This document shows positions 38,977 to 48,708 of a DNA stretch of 64,000 nucleotides, piece after piece (the stretch's first letter is position 1; each line of letters starts with the position of its first letter). Below the pieces are notes generated by a model. It ran no database searches, had not been told where the DNA came from, and worked only from the letters and a program-made list of their open reading frames with translations. The stretch is from Alkalibacterium sp. AK22 (GTDB lineage: Bacteria > Bacillota > Bacilli > Lactobacillales > Carnobacteriaceae_A), in contig NZ_JANL01000006.1 of the NCBI RefSeq assembly GCF_000585255.1, forward strand, positions 83,746 through 147,745. Direction: 5' to 3'. The position numbers and the translations under genes are program-made.

Positions 38977-40071
38977 CTAATCAATCCCCAGTTCCAGTCT
39001 GACTTCTTCTGTCAGAATACATTTGTTGAAAGATTCTCTCATCTCTTCAAGCGGCAGATTTTTCCCAATAAAGACAAGAACGGACTCCCGCTCACCCTCT
39101 CCCCAAGGCTGTCCGCGTTCCGCTTTGAAAGCCATGTTGACCCCCTGGTAGATGATCTGATTTGAATCACCATAAAGGTTTAGGACTCCCTTGTATCTCA
39201 AAAGATCCATTCCAAAAGTCATAATCAGCTCGTTCATCCACATATCGATTAAAGTCGGGTGGATCGGTTCACTGGTCTTAAGCGAAAGAGACACAATGTT
39301 TGATGTATGTGTGCTTTCTTCTTCATGGTGGTGAGCCTGTCCATGGCAGCAGCTCCCAGAGTCATTATGGTGCCCGCAGCCGCAAGCTTTATGCTCACTG
39401 TCCGCTTCGTGATGATGGTCTAGCCCGTGATCCTCACTTTGCTCGACTTTTTGTTCGTCATACAAATTTAAACCGATAATATCAGGGACTCTGACTTTTT
39501 CCAAGTCAAGTTCTTCGATTTGCGCAAAAGGGTTGAGTGTCCGGAGTTTCTGCTTAACCAGGTGAATAGTATGGTCGCTTGTTTCTTCTACCTTAGTCAA
39601 AAGTAGCTTATCCGCAAATGCAGCCTGTTCAACAGATTCTTCGTAGTGAGCCAGCTGGTACAGAGCATTGCCTGAATCTACCAGCGTCAATACCGAGTCC
39701 AGGGAGTAGTGCTCCTGAAGCACAGGGTTGCGCATAAACGTCTGCGCAATTGGCCCCGGTTCAGCTAATCCTGTGGTTTCAATTACAATGCGGTCAATTT
39801 TAACTTCTTGAGTTTTTCTTACGGCATAGATACTGCTCAGCATATCTGCCAGATCGGCACGCAGCGTACAGCACAGGCAGCCATTGTTCATCTGATAAAT
39901 GTCCTCTTCCACATTCACTACCAGATTGTGGTCGACCCCGATATCGCCAAATTCATTGACAATAACGGCTATCTTCTCTTCGTTAGGCTGGTGCAGAAGC
40001 TCATTGATCAGTGTTGTTTTCCCCGCTCCTAAAAAACCAGTGATGATCGTTACAGGTATTTTTTGATCCAT
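38977..40071 (-). CDS. COG0523 (CobW/ZagA-type) zinc metallochaperone GTPase
   Basis: The 364-residue protein is a G3E GTPase. It has GFLGAGKTT (12-20, P-loop), VNEFGDIGVD, the metal motif GCLCC (Cys65, Cys67, Cys68) and IIGLN near NKxD position. A His/Cys-rich insert (about 212-260, with DHHHEADSEHKACGCGHHND) precedes the CobW C-terminal domain. Members named YciC/ZagA deliver zinc to target enzymes during starvation and are repressed by Zur. Neighbouring zinc-free bL32 and bL33 genes on the same strand and the Zur-type boxes upstream support that role over a cobalt one. Confidence 0.92.
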   Translation of the reverse strand: MDQKIPVTIITGFLGAGKTTLINELLHQPNEEKIAVIVNEFGDIGVDHNLVVNVEEDIYQMNNGCLCCTLRADLADMLSSIYAVRKTQEVKIDRIVIETTGLAEPGPIAQTFMRNPVLQEHYSLDSVLTLVDSGNALYQLAHYEESVEQAAFADKLLLTKVEETSDHTIHLVKQKLRTLNPFAQIEELDLEKVRVPDIIGLNLYDEQKVEQSEDHGLDHHHEADSEHKACGCGHHNDSGSCCHGQAHHHEEESTHTSNIVSLSLKTSEPIHPTLIDMWMNELIMTFGMDLLRYKGVLNLYGDSNQIIYQGVNMAFKAERGQPWGEGERESVLVFIGKNLPLEEMRESFNKCILTEEVRLELGID

Positions 40072-40242
40072 TCTATCATAAGCTCCTTCCCAGCTGATTG
40101 TTTCCCATCAGATCGATTTGATTTTCAGTCTGTCTCATACGCATGAGCGCTTTCGACGTCTGTTTATTCGTGTGTATCTAGTCAGGCTGATCCGATTTGT
40201 ATTTAATCCCGGTCGGCAACGAGGGGGTTCTGTTCTCTGCCT

Positions 40243-40416
40243 TTACTTGTCTAAAACTTTTCTGCCTTTGTAGTAGCCGTCTTTTGAGATACGGTGACTC
40301 ATGCTGTATTCTCCTGTGCTTGAATCAAGCGACAGTCCTCCGGGTACATTGGCTCCCTTGTGTGTGCGTCTCTTTCTTTGTCTTGCCTTGGATGTTCTTC
40401 TCTTAGGTACTGCCAT
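40243..40416 (-). CDS. rpmF: ribosomal protein bL32, zinc-independent paralogue
   Basis: The 57-residue product begins [20 protein letters not shown], the signature of bL32. The usual zinc ribbon (CPxCG ... CxxCG) is replaced by [20 protein letters not shown] with no cysteine at all, then GYYKGRKVL. Length and start are normal and GGAGGC precedes ATG 40416. It is the first gene behind a 17-bp-spaced promoter that overlaps a Zur-type box, so it should be made when zinc is low and free zinc bound by the regular bL32. Confidence 0.92.
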   Translation of the reverse strand: MAVPKRRTSKARQRKRRTHKGANVPGGLSLDSSTGEYSMSHRISKDGYYKGRKVLDK

Positions 40417-40440
40417 TATATTGCCTCCTGAGTTAAATTA

Positions 40441-40463
40441 TAAATCGTAACCATTACGTTTTA
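40441..40463. promoter_or_regulatory. Zur-type operator before rpmF
   Basis: TAAATCGTAA-C-CATTACGTTTTA is close to the Bacillus Zur consensus (AAATCGTAAT, one base, ATTACGATTT). The minus-strand promoter TTGAAT (40489-40494) and TATTAT (40466-40471), spacing 17, ends three bases before it, so the box covers the start point. Confidence 0.8.
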
Positions 40464-40546
40464 GAATAATACAACATCTCGCCACATAATTCAAGCTTTT
40501 CTTTGATTTTATTGTTTTCTTTTTCAGCTTGTATTATAATAACCTA

Positions 40547-40567
40547 AAATCGGAATCATTACGATTT
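40547..40567. promoter_or_regulatory. Zur-type operator before the 74-residue gene
   Basis: AAATCGGAAT-C-ATTACGATTT is nearly a perfect palindrome. The plus-strand promoter TTGTTT (40512-40517) and TATAAT (40535-40540), spacing 17, ends six bases before it, so binding would block initiation. Confidence 0.8.
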
Positions 40568-40589
40568 AAACTATAAGGACTGATTATCA

Positions 40590-40814
40590 ATGGATTTATC
40601 AGAAGCACGGCGCAAGAAAACGCGGGGTATGAGCAATGAAGAATTTCTAAACACCTATACTTCAGCTTTTTTGGAAAGCGAGAGTCTGGTTGTGATTAGT
40701 TTCGATCAAAACAATGTAATCCGAACGTTCCAGAGTTCTGATTCACAGTTGACTGCTCTAGGTATGATTGAAGTCGCTAAACAACAGATTATCGACGATA
40801 TGGCTGACGCCTGA
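40590..40814 (+). CDS. Zur-box-controlled protein of 74 residues, unknown function
   Basis: ATG 40590 lies behind a consensus-like promoter and a Zur-type box; a ribosome site (AAGGACTG) is present. The protein (MDLSEARRKKTRGMSNEEFL... VVISFDQNNVIRTFQSSDSQ...) has no cysteine, signal or membrane helix and begins with a basic region. I recognise no family. Regulation by zinc is inferred from the operator. A role in zinc economy, for instance replacing or modulating a zinc protein, is possible but unproven. Confidence 0.75.
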   Translation: MDLSEARRKKTRGMSNEEFLNTYTSAFLESESLVVISFDQNNVIRTFQSSDSQLTALGMIEVAKQQIIDDMADA

Positions 40815-40819
40815 TGGCC

Positions 40820-40860
40820 AAAAAAAAGCACCTTCCTTTAATAAGGAAGTGTGCTTTTTT
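40820..40860. terminator. bidirectional terminator
   Basis: AAAAAAGCACCTTCCTTTA pairs with AAGGAAGTGTGCTTTTTT (one mismatch); it serves the 74-residue gene and mvaS. Confidence 0.88.
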
Positions 40861-40914
40861 GCATTAACAGTTATGAGGGGACCGCCAGAGGTATAGCCTA
40901 AAGAAGGGCCTGTA

Positions 40915-42084
40915 CTATTTAACAGAGTATAGTCTGACGTTTTCCTTGATTCCTGAAAGGTAAGCTTTGCCCAGATTGACTTGCTCGTCATCAATAGCGA
41001 TGTCCGATCCGTCTTTCGGCAAGGCCTTTTCCAGTGTAGCCTCATATTCCTCGATGGACAGCTCGCGGCGGTCATCCAGAACAGACTCGTGTGCGTCCTT
41101 GTTTAGATACTTCTTATAGTCCGGCTTAACGATTCCACTAAAGAATTCACCGACAGCTCCTGATCCATAGCTGAAGAGCCCGATGCGCGACCCTGCCTTG
41201 AATTCAGGTGCCTGTTCCAGAAGGGAGAGTAAACTCAAATACAGAGAACCGGTATATACGTTACCGACTTGCTTGTTGTAGTAGATGCTGTCGTGATAGG
41301 AATCCATCAAGCGCTTAGTTTCACTCTCATCCAGATCCTCCGTCAAAGCAAGAATCGCTTTTTTGCCCATCTTGGTATACGGCAAGTGGAAGCACATTGC
41401 TTCAAAATCACTCAGATTGCGGCCAGTCTTCTCCTTATAATTGTCAAAGACTTCCTTCAAAAATCCCAGATAGGCTTCATTGGAGAATTTGCCGTCCACA
41501 AAGGCGTAATCAGAATAGAGGGGTCTCCAGAAGTCTGAAATATCTTTGGTCATCGAGGCACTGTCGTTATCCAGCGACAGGATGCGAGGATTTTGAGACA
41601 GAACCATGGCTACAGCTCCAGCTCCCTGAGTCGGCTCGCCACCCGTATTCAAACCATATTTCGCAATATCAGCCCCCAGTACCAGCACTTTGCTATCAGG
41701 GTTCAAGGCAATATGTCCCATGGCCATCTTAATTCCGGCTGTTGCACCATAGCATGCCTGCTTTAATTCCACACAGCGGGCATTTTGCTGAATGCCGGCC
41801 AGATTATGGACCCATACAGCACCGGATTTGGAGTGGTCCACTCCCGATTCCGATCCAAACAGGACAAAGTCAATCTTTTCTCTGTCTTCATCATCCAAAA
41901 TAGACAAAGCAGCATTGGCTGCCAGACTGACCGAGTCATGATGCAGTGGAGCAATGGACATTTTCTCCTGTCCAATCCCAATCGTATATTTCGCAGGGTC
42001 CACTCCTCTGACTTCAGCCAGTTTTTCCATATCCACGTACACATTAGGGGTGTAAAACCCAATTTTATCAATTCCAATATCCAA
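40915..42084 (-). CDS. mvaS: hydroxymethylglutaryl-CoA synthase
   Basis: The 389-residue protein is a full-length bacterial HMG-CoA synthase. MDIGIDKIGFYTPNVYVDM opens the thiolase-like fold and Cys111 in ELKQACYGATAG is the acylated nucleophile. DFVLFGSESGVDHSKS, GIGQEKMSI and SYGSGAVGEFF complete the active site. It condenses acetyl-CoA with acetoacetyl-CoA in the mevalonate pathway, feeding the reductase encoded at 25.0 kb. It is monocistronic, with AGGAGG before ATG 42084. Confidence 0.95.
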   Translation of the reverse strand: MDIGIDKIGFYTPNVYVDMEKLAEVRGVDPAKYTIGIGQEKMSIAPLHHDSVSLAANAALSILDDEDREKIDFVLFGSESGVDHSKSGAVWVHNLAGIQQNARCVELKQACYGATAGIKMAMGHIALNPDSKVLVLGADIAKYGLNTGGEPTQGAGAVAMVLSQNPRILSLDNDSASMTKDISDFWRPLYSDYAFVDGKFSNEAYLGFLKEVFDNYKEKTGRNLSDFEAMCFHLPYTKMGKKAILALTEDLDESETKRLMDSYHDSIYYNKQVGNVYTGSLYLSLLSLLEQAPEFKAGSRIGLFSYGSGAVGEFFSGIVKPDYKKYLNKDAHESVLDDRRELSIEEYEATLEKALPKDGSDIAIDDEQVNLGKAYLSGIKENVRLYSVK

Positions 42085-42428
42085 TCGATTGTCCTCCTAG
42101 TCGTCTTTTGCTCCCTTACAGTATATCTAAGCTTCCTTAAAATTTATTTAAGAAAGGTTAAGGCATATGTATGTTCCGCAGTTCATTATACACAAAGGTT
42201 ACCGCCTGGCTTGAACAGATTGCCTCAGGTTAAGGCTTTCCTTTTTCAGCACAAAAAAAGCCCGGTCGGCTGCCGGGTTAAAATTTCAGCAGTGAGCATA
42301 AAGCCCACAGATGAAACCCTAACACCCACAATCATCCGCCTGTGCAAGCCAGCAGCTTGTTTTGACTTGCTCAAGCAGACAATCATCTTGGACCGGGAAG
42401 TCTATTAAAGATTAAACGGTGTCCTTTT
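42085..42428. other. intergenic region between gltD and mvaS
   Basis: The gap holds the gltBD terminator (listed) and the mvaS leader. Nothing else is convincing. Confidence 0.4.
42253..42280 (-). terminator. terminator of the gltBD operon
   Basis: On the minus strand AACCCGG pairs with CCGGGCTT and is followed by TTTTTT. Confidence 0.8.
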
Positions 42429-43931
42429 TTAGAGAGAAGCAGCGCCAACCGTCGGCAGGACACTGGTACCCATCAGGTGTCGGTCAACTTCATAGGCGGC
42501 TTCACGGCCTTCATTGATAGCCCACACAATCAGGCTTTGACCACGGCGGGCGTCTCCCGCTGCAAAAACTCCTTCGACATTGGTTGCAAATTTTCCGTAC
42601 TCGGCAGAGATTACTCCTCTGGAGGACTCGACACCGAAATCATCCAGTACACTGTTTTCGACACCCTCAAAGCCGATGGCCACCAGTACCAGATCAGCCT
42701 TCCATTCTTCTCCGGAATCCGGGACTTCTTCATAAACAAACTGACGCCGCTGTTCATCCCGGATTTTTTTTGCGCGTTCCGTATAAAGCGAACGGACTGT
42801 ACCGTCTGCGTTCCCCTTGAAGGAACGGGTCTGGATCTCATACTCTCTGATATCTTCTCCATAAAGCATTTTCGCTTCCTCATGACCGTATTCCAGGCTG
42901 AAGACACGCGGATAGGCCGGCCATTCATTCAGCGGTTCTCTCTGGAAAGGGAACTGCAGGCTGCGTGAGAATTGACTGATACTCTTGGCTCCCTGTCTCA
43001 AAGCTGTCGCTACGCAGTCTGCTCCTGTATCTCCACTGCCGATAACGATCACATTTTTATCTTTTGCATTCAAATGTGGATCGACAGGTGCCTCCCCCAA
43101 TGTTTCCTTGACCGACTGGGTCAAATAATCCATGGCAAAGTGAATACCGTTTAGGTCTCTTCCCGGAAGGGGCAGATCGATTGGCTTGGCTGCACCAGTA
43201 CAGATCAGCACAGCATCATAGTCCGCCTTCAGCGTATCCGCCAAAATGTCCGTGCCTACAGCTGTATTCAACTGGAACCTGATTCCTTCCTGTTCCAGCA
43301 GATTAATCCGTCTCTGGACAATATGCTTTTCTAGCTTCATGTTCGGAATCCCATAAGTCAGCAGTCCTCCAGCCCTTGAACTCCGTTCATAAACGGTCAC
43401 ACTATGTCCCACCTGGTTCAGCTGATCGGCAGCAGCCAGTCCGGCCGGCCCTGATCCTATAACAGCTACTTTTTTACTTGTCCGTTTATGAGGGACTCTA
43501 GGCTGGATCCACCCTTCTTCAAACCCCTTGTCAATAATAGCCAGCTCGATATCCTTAATCGCTACCGGATCATCAGAGATGGCTACTGTACAGGATCCTT
43601 CACAGGGCGCCGGACAGACCTTTCCGGTAAATTCTGGAAAGTTATTGGTCTTCAGCAGACGGTCCAGCGCCTCTTTCCATCTTCCCTTGTAAACCAAGTC
43701 ATTCCACTCGGGAATCAGGTTGTACAGCGGACAACCAGTCGTGCTACCTTCAATATCCATCCCCATCGAACAGTAGGGAATAGAGCAGTCCATGCACCGC
43801 GCTCCCTGACGCTGAGCCTGCTCATCCGGCACTGTCCGCTTATACTCCTTGAAGTCCGCGATCCGCTGCCTAGGATCCCGTTCTGCTGCGTGTTCACGTT
43901 CAAACTCCATGAAACCCGTTTTCTTTCCCAT
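42429..43931 (-). CDS. gltD: glutamate synthase (NADPH) small subunit
   Basis: The product has about 500 residues from ATG 43931, which follows GAAAGGAGA; the frame could start seven codons earlier but inside that site. It begins with the Fe-S domain (CMDCSIPYCSMG, then CPLYNLIPEWNDLVY and CPAPCEGSC). FAD binding (VAVIGSGPAGLAAADQLN) and NADPH binding (VIVIGSGDTGADCVA) domains follow. It passes electrons to the large subunit that makes glutamate from glutamine and 2-oxoglutarate. It lies 32 bases after gltB. Confidence 0.95.
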   Translation of the reverse strand: MGKKTGFMEFEREHAAERDPRQRIADFKEYKRTVPDEQAQRQGARCMDCSIPYCSMGMDIEGSTTGCPLYNLIPEWNDLVYKGRWKEALDRLLKTNNFPEFTGKVCPAPCEGSCTVAISDDPVAIKDIELAIIDKGFEEGWIQPRVPHKRTSKKVAVIGSGPAGLAAADQLNQVGHSVTVYERSSRAGGLLTYGIPNMKLEKHIVQRRINLLEQEGIRFQLNTAVGTDILADTLKADYDAVLICTGAAKPIDLPLPGRDLNGIHFAMDYLTQSVKETLGEAPVDPHLNAKDKNVIVIGSGDTGADCVATALRQGAKSISQFSRSLQFPFQREPLNEWPAYPRVFSLEYGHEEAKMLYGEDIREYEIQTRSFKGNADGTVRSLYTERAKKIRDEQRRQFVYEEVPDSGEEWKADLVLVAIGFEGVENSVLDDFGVESSRGVISAEYGKFATNVEGVFAAGDARRGQSLIVWAINEGREAAYEVDRHLMGTSVLPTVGAASL

Positions 43932-43963
43932 AACGATTCTCCTTTCGCTCAAATCACTTGCGG

Positions 43964-46900
43964 TCAGTTAGGCACACTGACGGATTCAGGCTCTTCCTTT
44001 GTTTTCATAAATACAGCCATTTTTGCTTCTTCTTCAGACAGTCCGTCTCTGATCTGCCGATTGATTTCAGCTGTGATCTGCTTGTATTCTCTTGGAATAA
44101 CTTTAATAAAGCGGGAAACGGAAGCTTCCCAGTTTTCCAGCAGCTTGACTGCCCGCGTAGAATGCGTATAGTCCGCATGACGGGCGACTAGCTGTTTCAG
44201 CTCCTCTGCTTCCGCTACGTTTTCAATTGTTTCAAACAACACCAGTTCACTGTTGGCTCGGCGGATAAAGTCTGCATGATCATCGCTTAATACGTAAGCG
44301 ATCCCTCCGGACATCCCAGCCGCAAAGTTCTTTCCGACCGCTCCTAAAATCACAACCCGTCCACCGGTCATATACTCGCAACCATGATCTCCGACACCTT
44401 CAACCACCAGCGTTGCCCCACTGTTTCTGACAGCAAAGCGTTCACCGGCCAAACCATTCAAATAAGCTTCACCAGCTGTTGCCCCGTAGAAGGCGACGTT
44501 ACCGGCAATGACATTACTGACTGCTTCAAAACCGGCGGCAGGCGAGGTTTTTAAAATCAGTTTGCCGCCGGACAACCCCTTACCTACATAATCATTCCCA
44601 TCACCAATCAGATTCAGTGTCATGCCTCTCGGCAGGAAGGCTCCCACACTCTGGCCGGCTGACCCAACACAGTTCAACGTCAGCGTGTCTTCCGGCAGAC
44701 CGGCTGCTCCTTTGCGCAGGGACACTTCACTCCCGACTACTGTTCCGATTACCCGGTTCATGTTACTGACTTGCAGGTCAAGTGAGACAGGCGTTTCTGT
44801 ATCAATGGCCTCCGTCACCTGAGGCAGGATCGAACGGACATCGAGTGACTGCTCAATCTTGTGATCCTGCACCGTTTTGTTCATTCTAGCTTTGCCGAAC
44901 GGCTGATAGACGATGCGTTCAAGATCAAGCTGCGAGGCTTTCCAGTGCGTCCGGGCCCATTCATTGGTTTCCAGCAAATCTGTCCGGCCCACCAGGTCTT
45001 CGATTTTGCTGTAACCTAATTCAGCCAGAATCTCTCTAATTTCTTCTGCAATAAAGGTCATATAGTTCACTACATGCTCCGGCTTGCCCATGAACCGCTC
45101 TCTCAGTTTCGGATTCTGGGTGGCGATGCCCACCGGACAAGTATCCAGATGACAGACACGCATCATGACACAGCCCAGAACCACCAAGGGAGCGGTCGCA
45201 AAACCGAATTCCTCGGCTCCTATAATGGCAGCCATGACCACATCTCGACCAGTCAGCAGTTTGCCATCCGTCTCCAGCGTGACCCGGTTTCTCAAATCAT
45301 TCATCTGCAGCGTCTGGTGTGTTTCTGCCAGTCCCAGCTCCCACGGCAGGCCCGCATGACGGATACTGGTTTTAGGCGATGCGCCTGTTCCACCATCATA
45401 GCCGACAATGGAAATGACATCAGCATTGCCTTTAGCTACACCCGATGCAATCGTTCCAACCCCAGCCTTGGAGGCCAGCTTAACGGAGATGCGGGCTTTG
45501 CGGTTGGCGTTTTTCAAATCATGGATCAATTGAGCCAGATCCTCAATCGAATAAATATCGTGGTGCGGTGGCGGCGAAATCAGTCCCACTCCGGGCGTTG
45601 AATTTCTGGCCGAAGCAATCCACGGATACACTTTCTCTCCTGGAAGCTGTCCGCCTTCTCCAGGCTTGGCTCCCTGAGCCATCTTGATCTGCAGCTCTTC
45701 GGCATTGACCAGGTAATGACTATCCACACCAAAACGCCCGGAAGCCACTTGCTTGATGGCACTGCGTCTCCAGTCGCCATTAGGATCTTTATCAAAGCGT
45801 TTCGGATTTTCCCCGCCTTCACCGGAGTTGGACTTGCCGCCTAGGCGGTTCATCGCGATGGCTAGTGTTTCATGTGCTTCCGGGCTGATTGATCCAAAAG
45901 ACATGGCCCCGGTCTTGAAGCGTTTGAACAGTTCTTCGACCGGCTCCACGTTATCTATGCTGATTGGCTCACGGTCCGATTTAATATCGAACAGACTGCG
46001 GATAAAGCCGTGATGGCCGTTATTGACAGCTTCCGCGTAGTCCCGGTACAGCTTTGGATCTCCTCGCCGGGCTGCCCACTGCAGCTTGTGCATGGTCAGC
46101 GGGTTGTACACGTGCTTTTCACCGCCTTTGCGCCACTGCATGTCACTGCCTGAATCCAGGACCTCATACAAATCCTCTTTAAAGCCTAAACTGTGACGCA
46201 GGCGGGCTTCTTCAGCAATGGTAGCCAGGCCAATCCCACTGATCTGTGAAGCCGTCCCGGTAAAGTGTTCATCGACAACCGCTTCACTTATCCCGATTGC
46301 TTCAAAAATCTGTGCCCCACGGTAACTCTGGACAGTAGAGATGCCCATCTTGGACATGACTTTAATCACGCCTTCTGTGACTGCCAGCCGGTAGCGTTCT
46401 GCTGTTTCCTTTTGTTCCGTCTTAAACTGACCGTTTTCAACTTCATTTGCAATGGTGTCGTAAGCCAGATAAGGATAGACCGCATCAGCCCCGTAACCAA
46501 TCAGGGCTGCAAAATGATGCACTTCCCGGGCTTCCCCGCTTGCACACAGCAGGCTCACCTGCGTGCGCAGACCTTTTCTGACCAGATGCTGGTGGACACT
46601 GCTGACAGCCAACAGAACCGGGACCGGAACTTTTTCCTTATCCATCTGTTCATCACTTAAAACGATTAGTGTTACACCTGAGCGGACCGCCGCTTCGACT
46701 TCCTCCCTCAAGGACTGCAGACGCTCTTGCAGACTGCCTGAAAACAGAGTATGAACTCTCTGGCTATTAAAAAGTGGACAATCAAGATTTGATACCTGCT
46801 CGAAAGCCTCTCGGCTGAGGATCGGTGAGTCCAGGCGAATCCGCCGACCCACACCCGCTTCATGATTCAGCAGATCTCCCTCTGCACCGAGCCAGCTCAG

Positions 46901-48559
46901 AGTTGAGGTCACAATCTGTTCACGGTAGGCATCGATTGGCGGATTGGTAACTTGGGCAAACAGTTGCTTGAAGTAGAGAAACAGCGACTGCGGACGGTCG
47001 GACATAACCGCCAGAGGCGTATCAATCCCCATCGCCCCAATCGGATCCTTTCCTTTTTCAATCAGCGGCTTCAAGTATTTTTCAATGTCTTCCACTGTAT
47101 AGCCGAAAGCCTTCTGCCGACGGATCAGCGGGACCTCTGCTTGGGCTTTGCTGCTTTGATCTGAGCTTGCTTGTGCTTCCTTTTTCTGTTCAGCTGCCTT
47201 GTCCGTCTTGAGGCTGTCAAGCTCCAGAGACAGTTCCTTGTTCCATTCTTCATAAGGAGCCTGACTTACAACTTGCTGCTTGATTTCTTCATCCGGAATG
47301 ATGCGTCCCTCTTCCAGATCAATCATCAGCATTTTGCCGGGACTCAGCCGACCCTTAGACACCACATCCTCTTCTCGGACATCAATGACTCCTGTTTCTG
47401 ATGCATAGATGATGGTGTCGTCTTTCATCAGATAGTAACGGGCCGGTCTCAGGCCGTTACGGTCAAGCAGAGCCGCGATCTGGCGCCCATTAGTGAAGGT
47501 GATGGATGTCGGCCCGTCCCAAGGCTCCATCAGCATGCTGTGATATTTGTAGAAGGCTTTTCTTTCTGGACTGATATCCGGATTGTTTTCCCACGGTTCC
47601 GGGATCAGCATCATTGCGGAGTGGGCTAAGGACCGGCCTGCCAGGGTGAAAAATTCCAGTGCATTGTCCAATACAGCGGAGTCACTGCCTGACTCGTCCA
47701 GAATCGGCAGCACCTTATCCAGATCGTCTCCGAAAGCCTCAGAAACAAAACTTCCTTCCCGTGCCCTCATCCAGTTGATATTCCCTCTGAGTGTATTGAT
47801 TTCTCCATTATGAATCAGATAGCGGTTCGGATGCGCCCGCTCCCAGTTGGGAACCGTATTGGTACTGAAACGGGAGTGTACCAGGGAAAAAGCCGATGTA
47901 TAGTCAGGATCCTGTAAATCCAGATAAAACTGATCAACCTGGCTGGATGTCAGCAGGCCCTTGTAGACAATCGTCTGACTGGAAAAGCTGGGAAAGTAAA
48001 AAGCCTGATTGTTGTCTGCAGCTATTTTTTCTGCCCGTTTACGTATCACATACAGCTTACGCTCAAAAGCGGCTTCATTCTTAAGTTCAGGACTTCTCAC
48101 AAGAAACAGCTGCCGGACGTAAGGTGCCGTTTTCTGAGCCTTGACACCGATTTTTTCTACAGCAGTCGGTACGGTCCGCCAGCCGGCAACCTGCTGACCT
48201 TCTGCTCGTGCAATCTGCTGAATCTCTTTTTCCCATTCCTCTTGCCGGGTATCATTCTGGCTGAAAAACAGCATGCCGACCGCATACTGCCCTTCTTCCG
48301 GCAGGTCAAACTGAGGCAGAAGCTTCTTAAACAGCTTATCCGGTATCTGGGTCATGATTCCAGAACCGTCTCCTGTATCCGGGTCACTTCCCTGCCCTCC
48401 CCTATGATCCAGGTGAGTCAGCAGTTCGATCCCTCTTTTGACGATTGTGTGGCTTTTTTTATTTTTCATATTCGCGTATAGTCCGATTCCGCAATTGTCT
48501 CTTTCAAATTGTGGTGAATACAAGCCGCCAGCTTGATGGACGGGGTTGAATTTAGCCAT
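43964..48559 (-). CDS. gltB: glutamate synthase (NADPH) large subunit
   Basis: The 1531-residue protein starts at ATG 48559, behind TTGGAGGAAAC; the longer frame to 48589 lacks a site. After a 22-residue propeptide, Cys23 in RDNCGIG is the glutaminase nucleophile. The central domain, the FMN-binding synthase domain (GEGGENPKRFDKDPNGDWRR, KPGEGGQLPGEKV, YDGGTGASP), the cysteine cluster (CVMMRVCHLDTCPVGI) and the C-terminal GXGXG beta-helix are all present. Length is normal for the family. It is expected to be controlled by the divergent LysR regulator. Confidence 0.96.
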   Translation of the reverse strand: MAKFNPVHQAGGLYSPQFERDNCGIGLYANMKNKKSHTIVKRGIELLTHLDHRGGQGSDPDTGDGSGIMTQIPDKLFKKLLPQFDLPEEGQYAVGMLFFSQNDTRQEEWEKEIQQIARAEGQQVAGWRTVPTAVEKIGVKAQKTAPYVRQLFLVRSPELKNEAAFERKLYVIRKRAEKIAADNNQAFYFPSFSSQTIVYKGLLTSSQVDQFYLDLQDPDYTSAFSLVHSRFSTNTVPNWERAHPNRYLIHNGEINTLRGNINWMRAREGSFVSEAFGDDLDKVLPILDESGSDSAVLDNALEFFTLAGRSLAHSAMMLIPEPWENNPDISPERKAFYKYHSMLMEPWDGPTSITFTNGRQIAALLDRNGLRPARYYLMKDDTIIYASETGVIDVREEDVVSKGRLSPGKMLMIDLEEGRIIPDEEIKQQVVSQAPYEEWNKELSLELDSLKTDKAAEQKKEAQASSDQSSKAQAEVPLIRRQKAFGYTVEDIEKYLKPLIEKGKDPIGAMGIDTPLAVMSDRPQSLFLYFKQLFAQVTNPPIDAYREQIVTSTLSWLGAEGDLLNHEAGVGRRIRLDSPILSREAFEQVSNLDCPLFNSQRVHTLFSGSLQERLQSLREEVEAAVRSGVTLIVLSDEQMDKEKVPVPVLLAVSSVHQHLVRKGLRTQVSLLCASGEAREVHHFAALIGYGADAVYPYLAYDTIANEVENGQFKTEQKETAERYRLAVTEGVIKVMSKMGISTVQSYRGAQIFEAIGISEAVVDEHFTGTASQISGIGLATIAEEARLRHSLGFKEDLYEVLDSGSDMQWRKGGEKHVYNPLTMHKLQWAARRGDPKLYRDYAEAVNNGHHGFIRSLFDIKSDREPISIDNVEPVEELFKRFKTGAMSFGSISPEAHETLAIAMNRLGGKSNSGEGGENPKRFDKDPNGDWRRSAIKQVASGRFGVDSHYLVNAEELQIKMAQGAKPGEGGQLPGEKVYPWIASARNSTPGVGLISPPPHHDIYSIEDLAQLIHDLKNANRKARISVKLASKAGVGTIASGVAKGNADVISIVGYDGGTGASPKTSIRHAGLPWELGLAETHQTLQMNDLRNRVTLETDGKLLTGRDVVMAAIIGAEEFGFATAPLVVLGCVMMRVCHLDTCPVGIATQNPKLRERFMGKPEHVVNYMTFIAEEIREILAELGYSKIEDLVGRTDLLETNEWARTHWKASQLDLERIVYQPFGKARMNKTVQDHKIEQSLDVRSILPQVTEAIDTETPVSLDLQVSNMNRVIGTVVGSEVSLRKGAAGLPEDTLTLNCVGSAGQSVGAFLPRGMTLNLIGDGNDYVGKGLSGGKLILKTSPAAGFEAVSNVIAGNVAFYGATAGEAYLNGLAGERFAVRNSGATLVVEGVGDHGCEYMTGGRVVILGAVGKNFAAGMSGGIAYVLSDDHADFIRRANSELVLFETIENVAEAEELKQLVARHADYTHSTRAVKLLENWEASVSRFIKVIPREYKQITAEINRQIRDGLSEEEAKMAVFMKTKEEPESVSVPN

Positions 48560-48589
48560 AGTCGTTTCCTCCAAGCGATCAGTTCTCAT

Positions 48590-48708
48590 CTGATTCTCAT
48601 TATAGTGTTATTCCATTGTAATCCTTTGCATTTATGCATACAATATATTTGTTCGATAGTTATCATCTAATTTATGTATCAATCTATTTAAACTGAAGGA
48701 GACGGTTT
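48590..48708. promoter_or_regulatory. gltB-gltC divergent control region
   Basis: The AT-rich 119-base gap contains short palindromes (GATAGTTATC at about 48655-48664 and ATGCAT near 48634) in the usual place for LysR-type binding. The exact GltC boxes cannot be fixed by eye. Confidence 0.45.

Noticed and set aside
41785..42408. 207-codon plus-strand ORF over the mvaS start
   Set aside because: It is mostly antisense to mvaS and crosses the gltBD terminator; no initiation signals.
45074..45601. 175-codon ORF opposite gltB
   Set aside because: It lies wholly inside the highly conserved synthase domain of gltB on the other strand and has no initiation signals.
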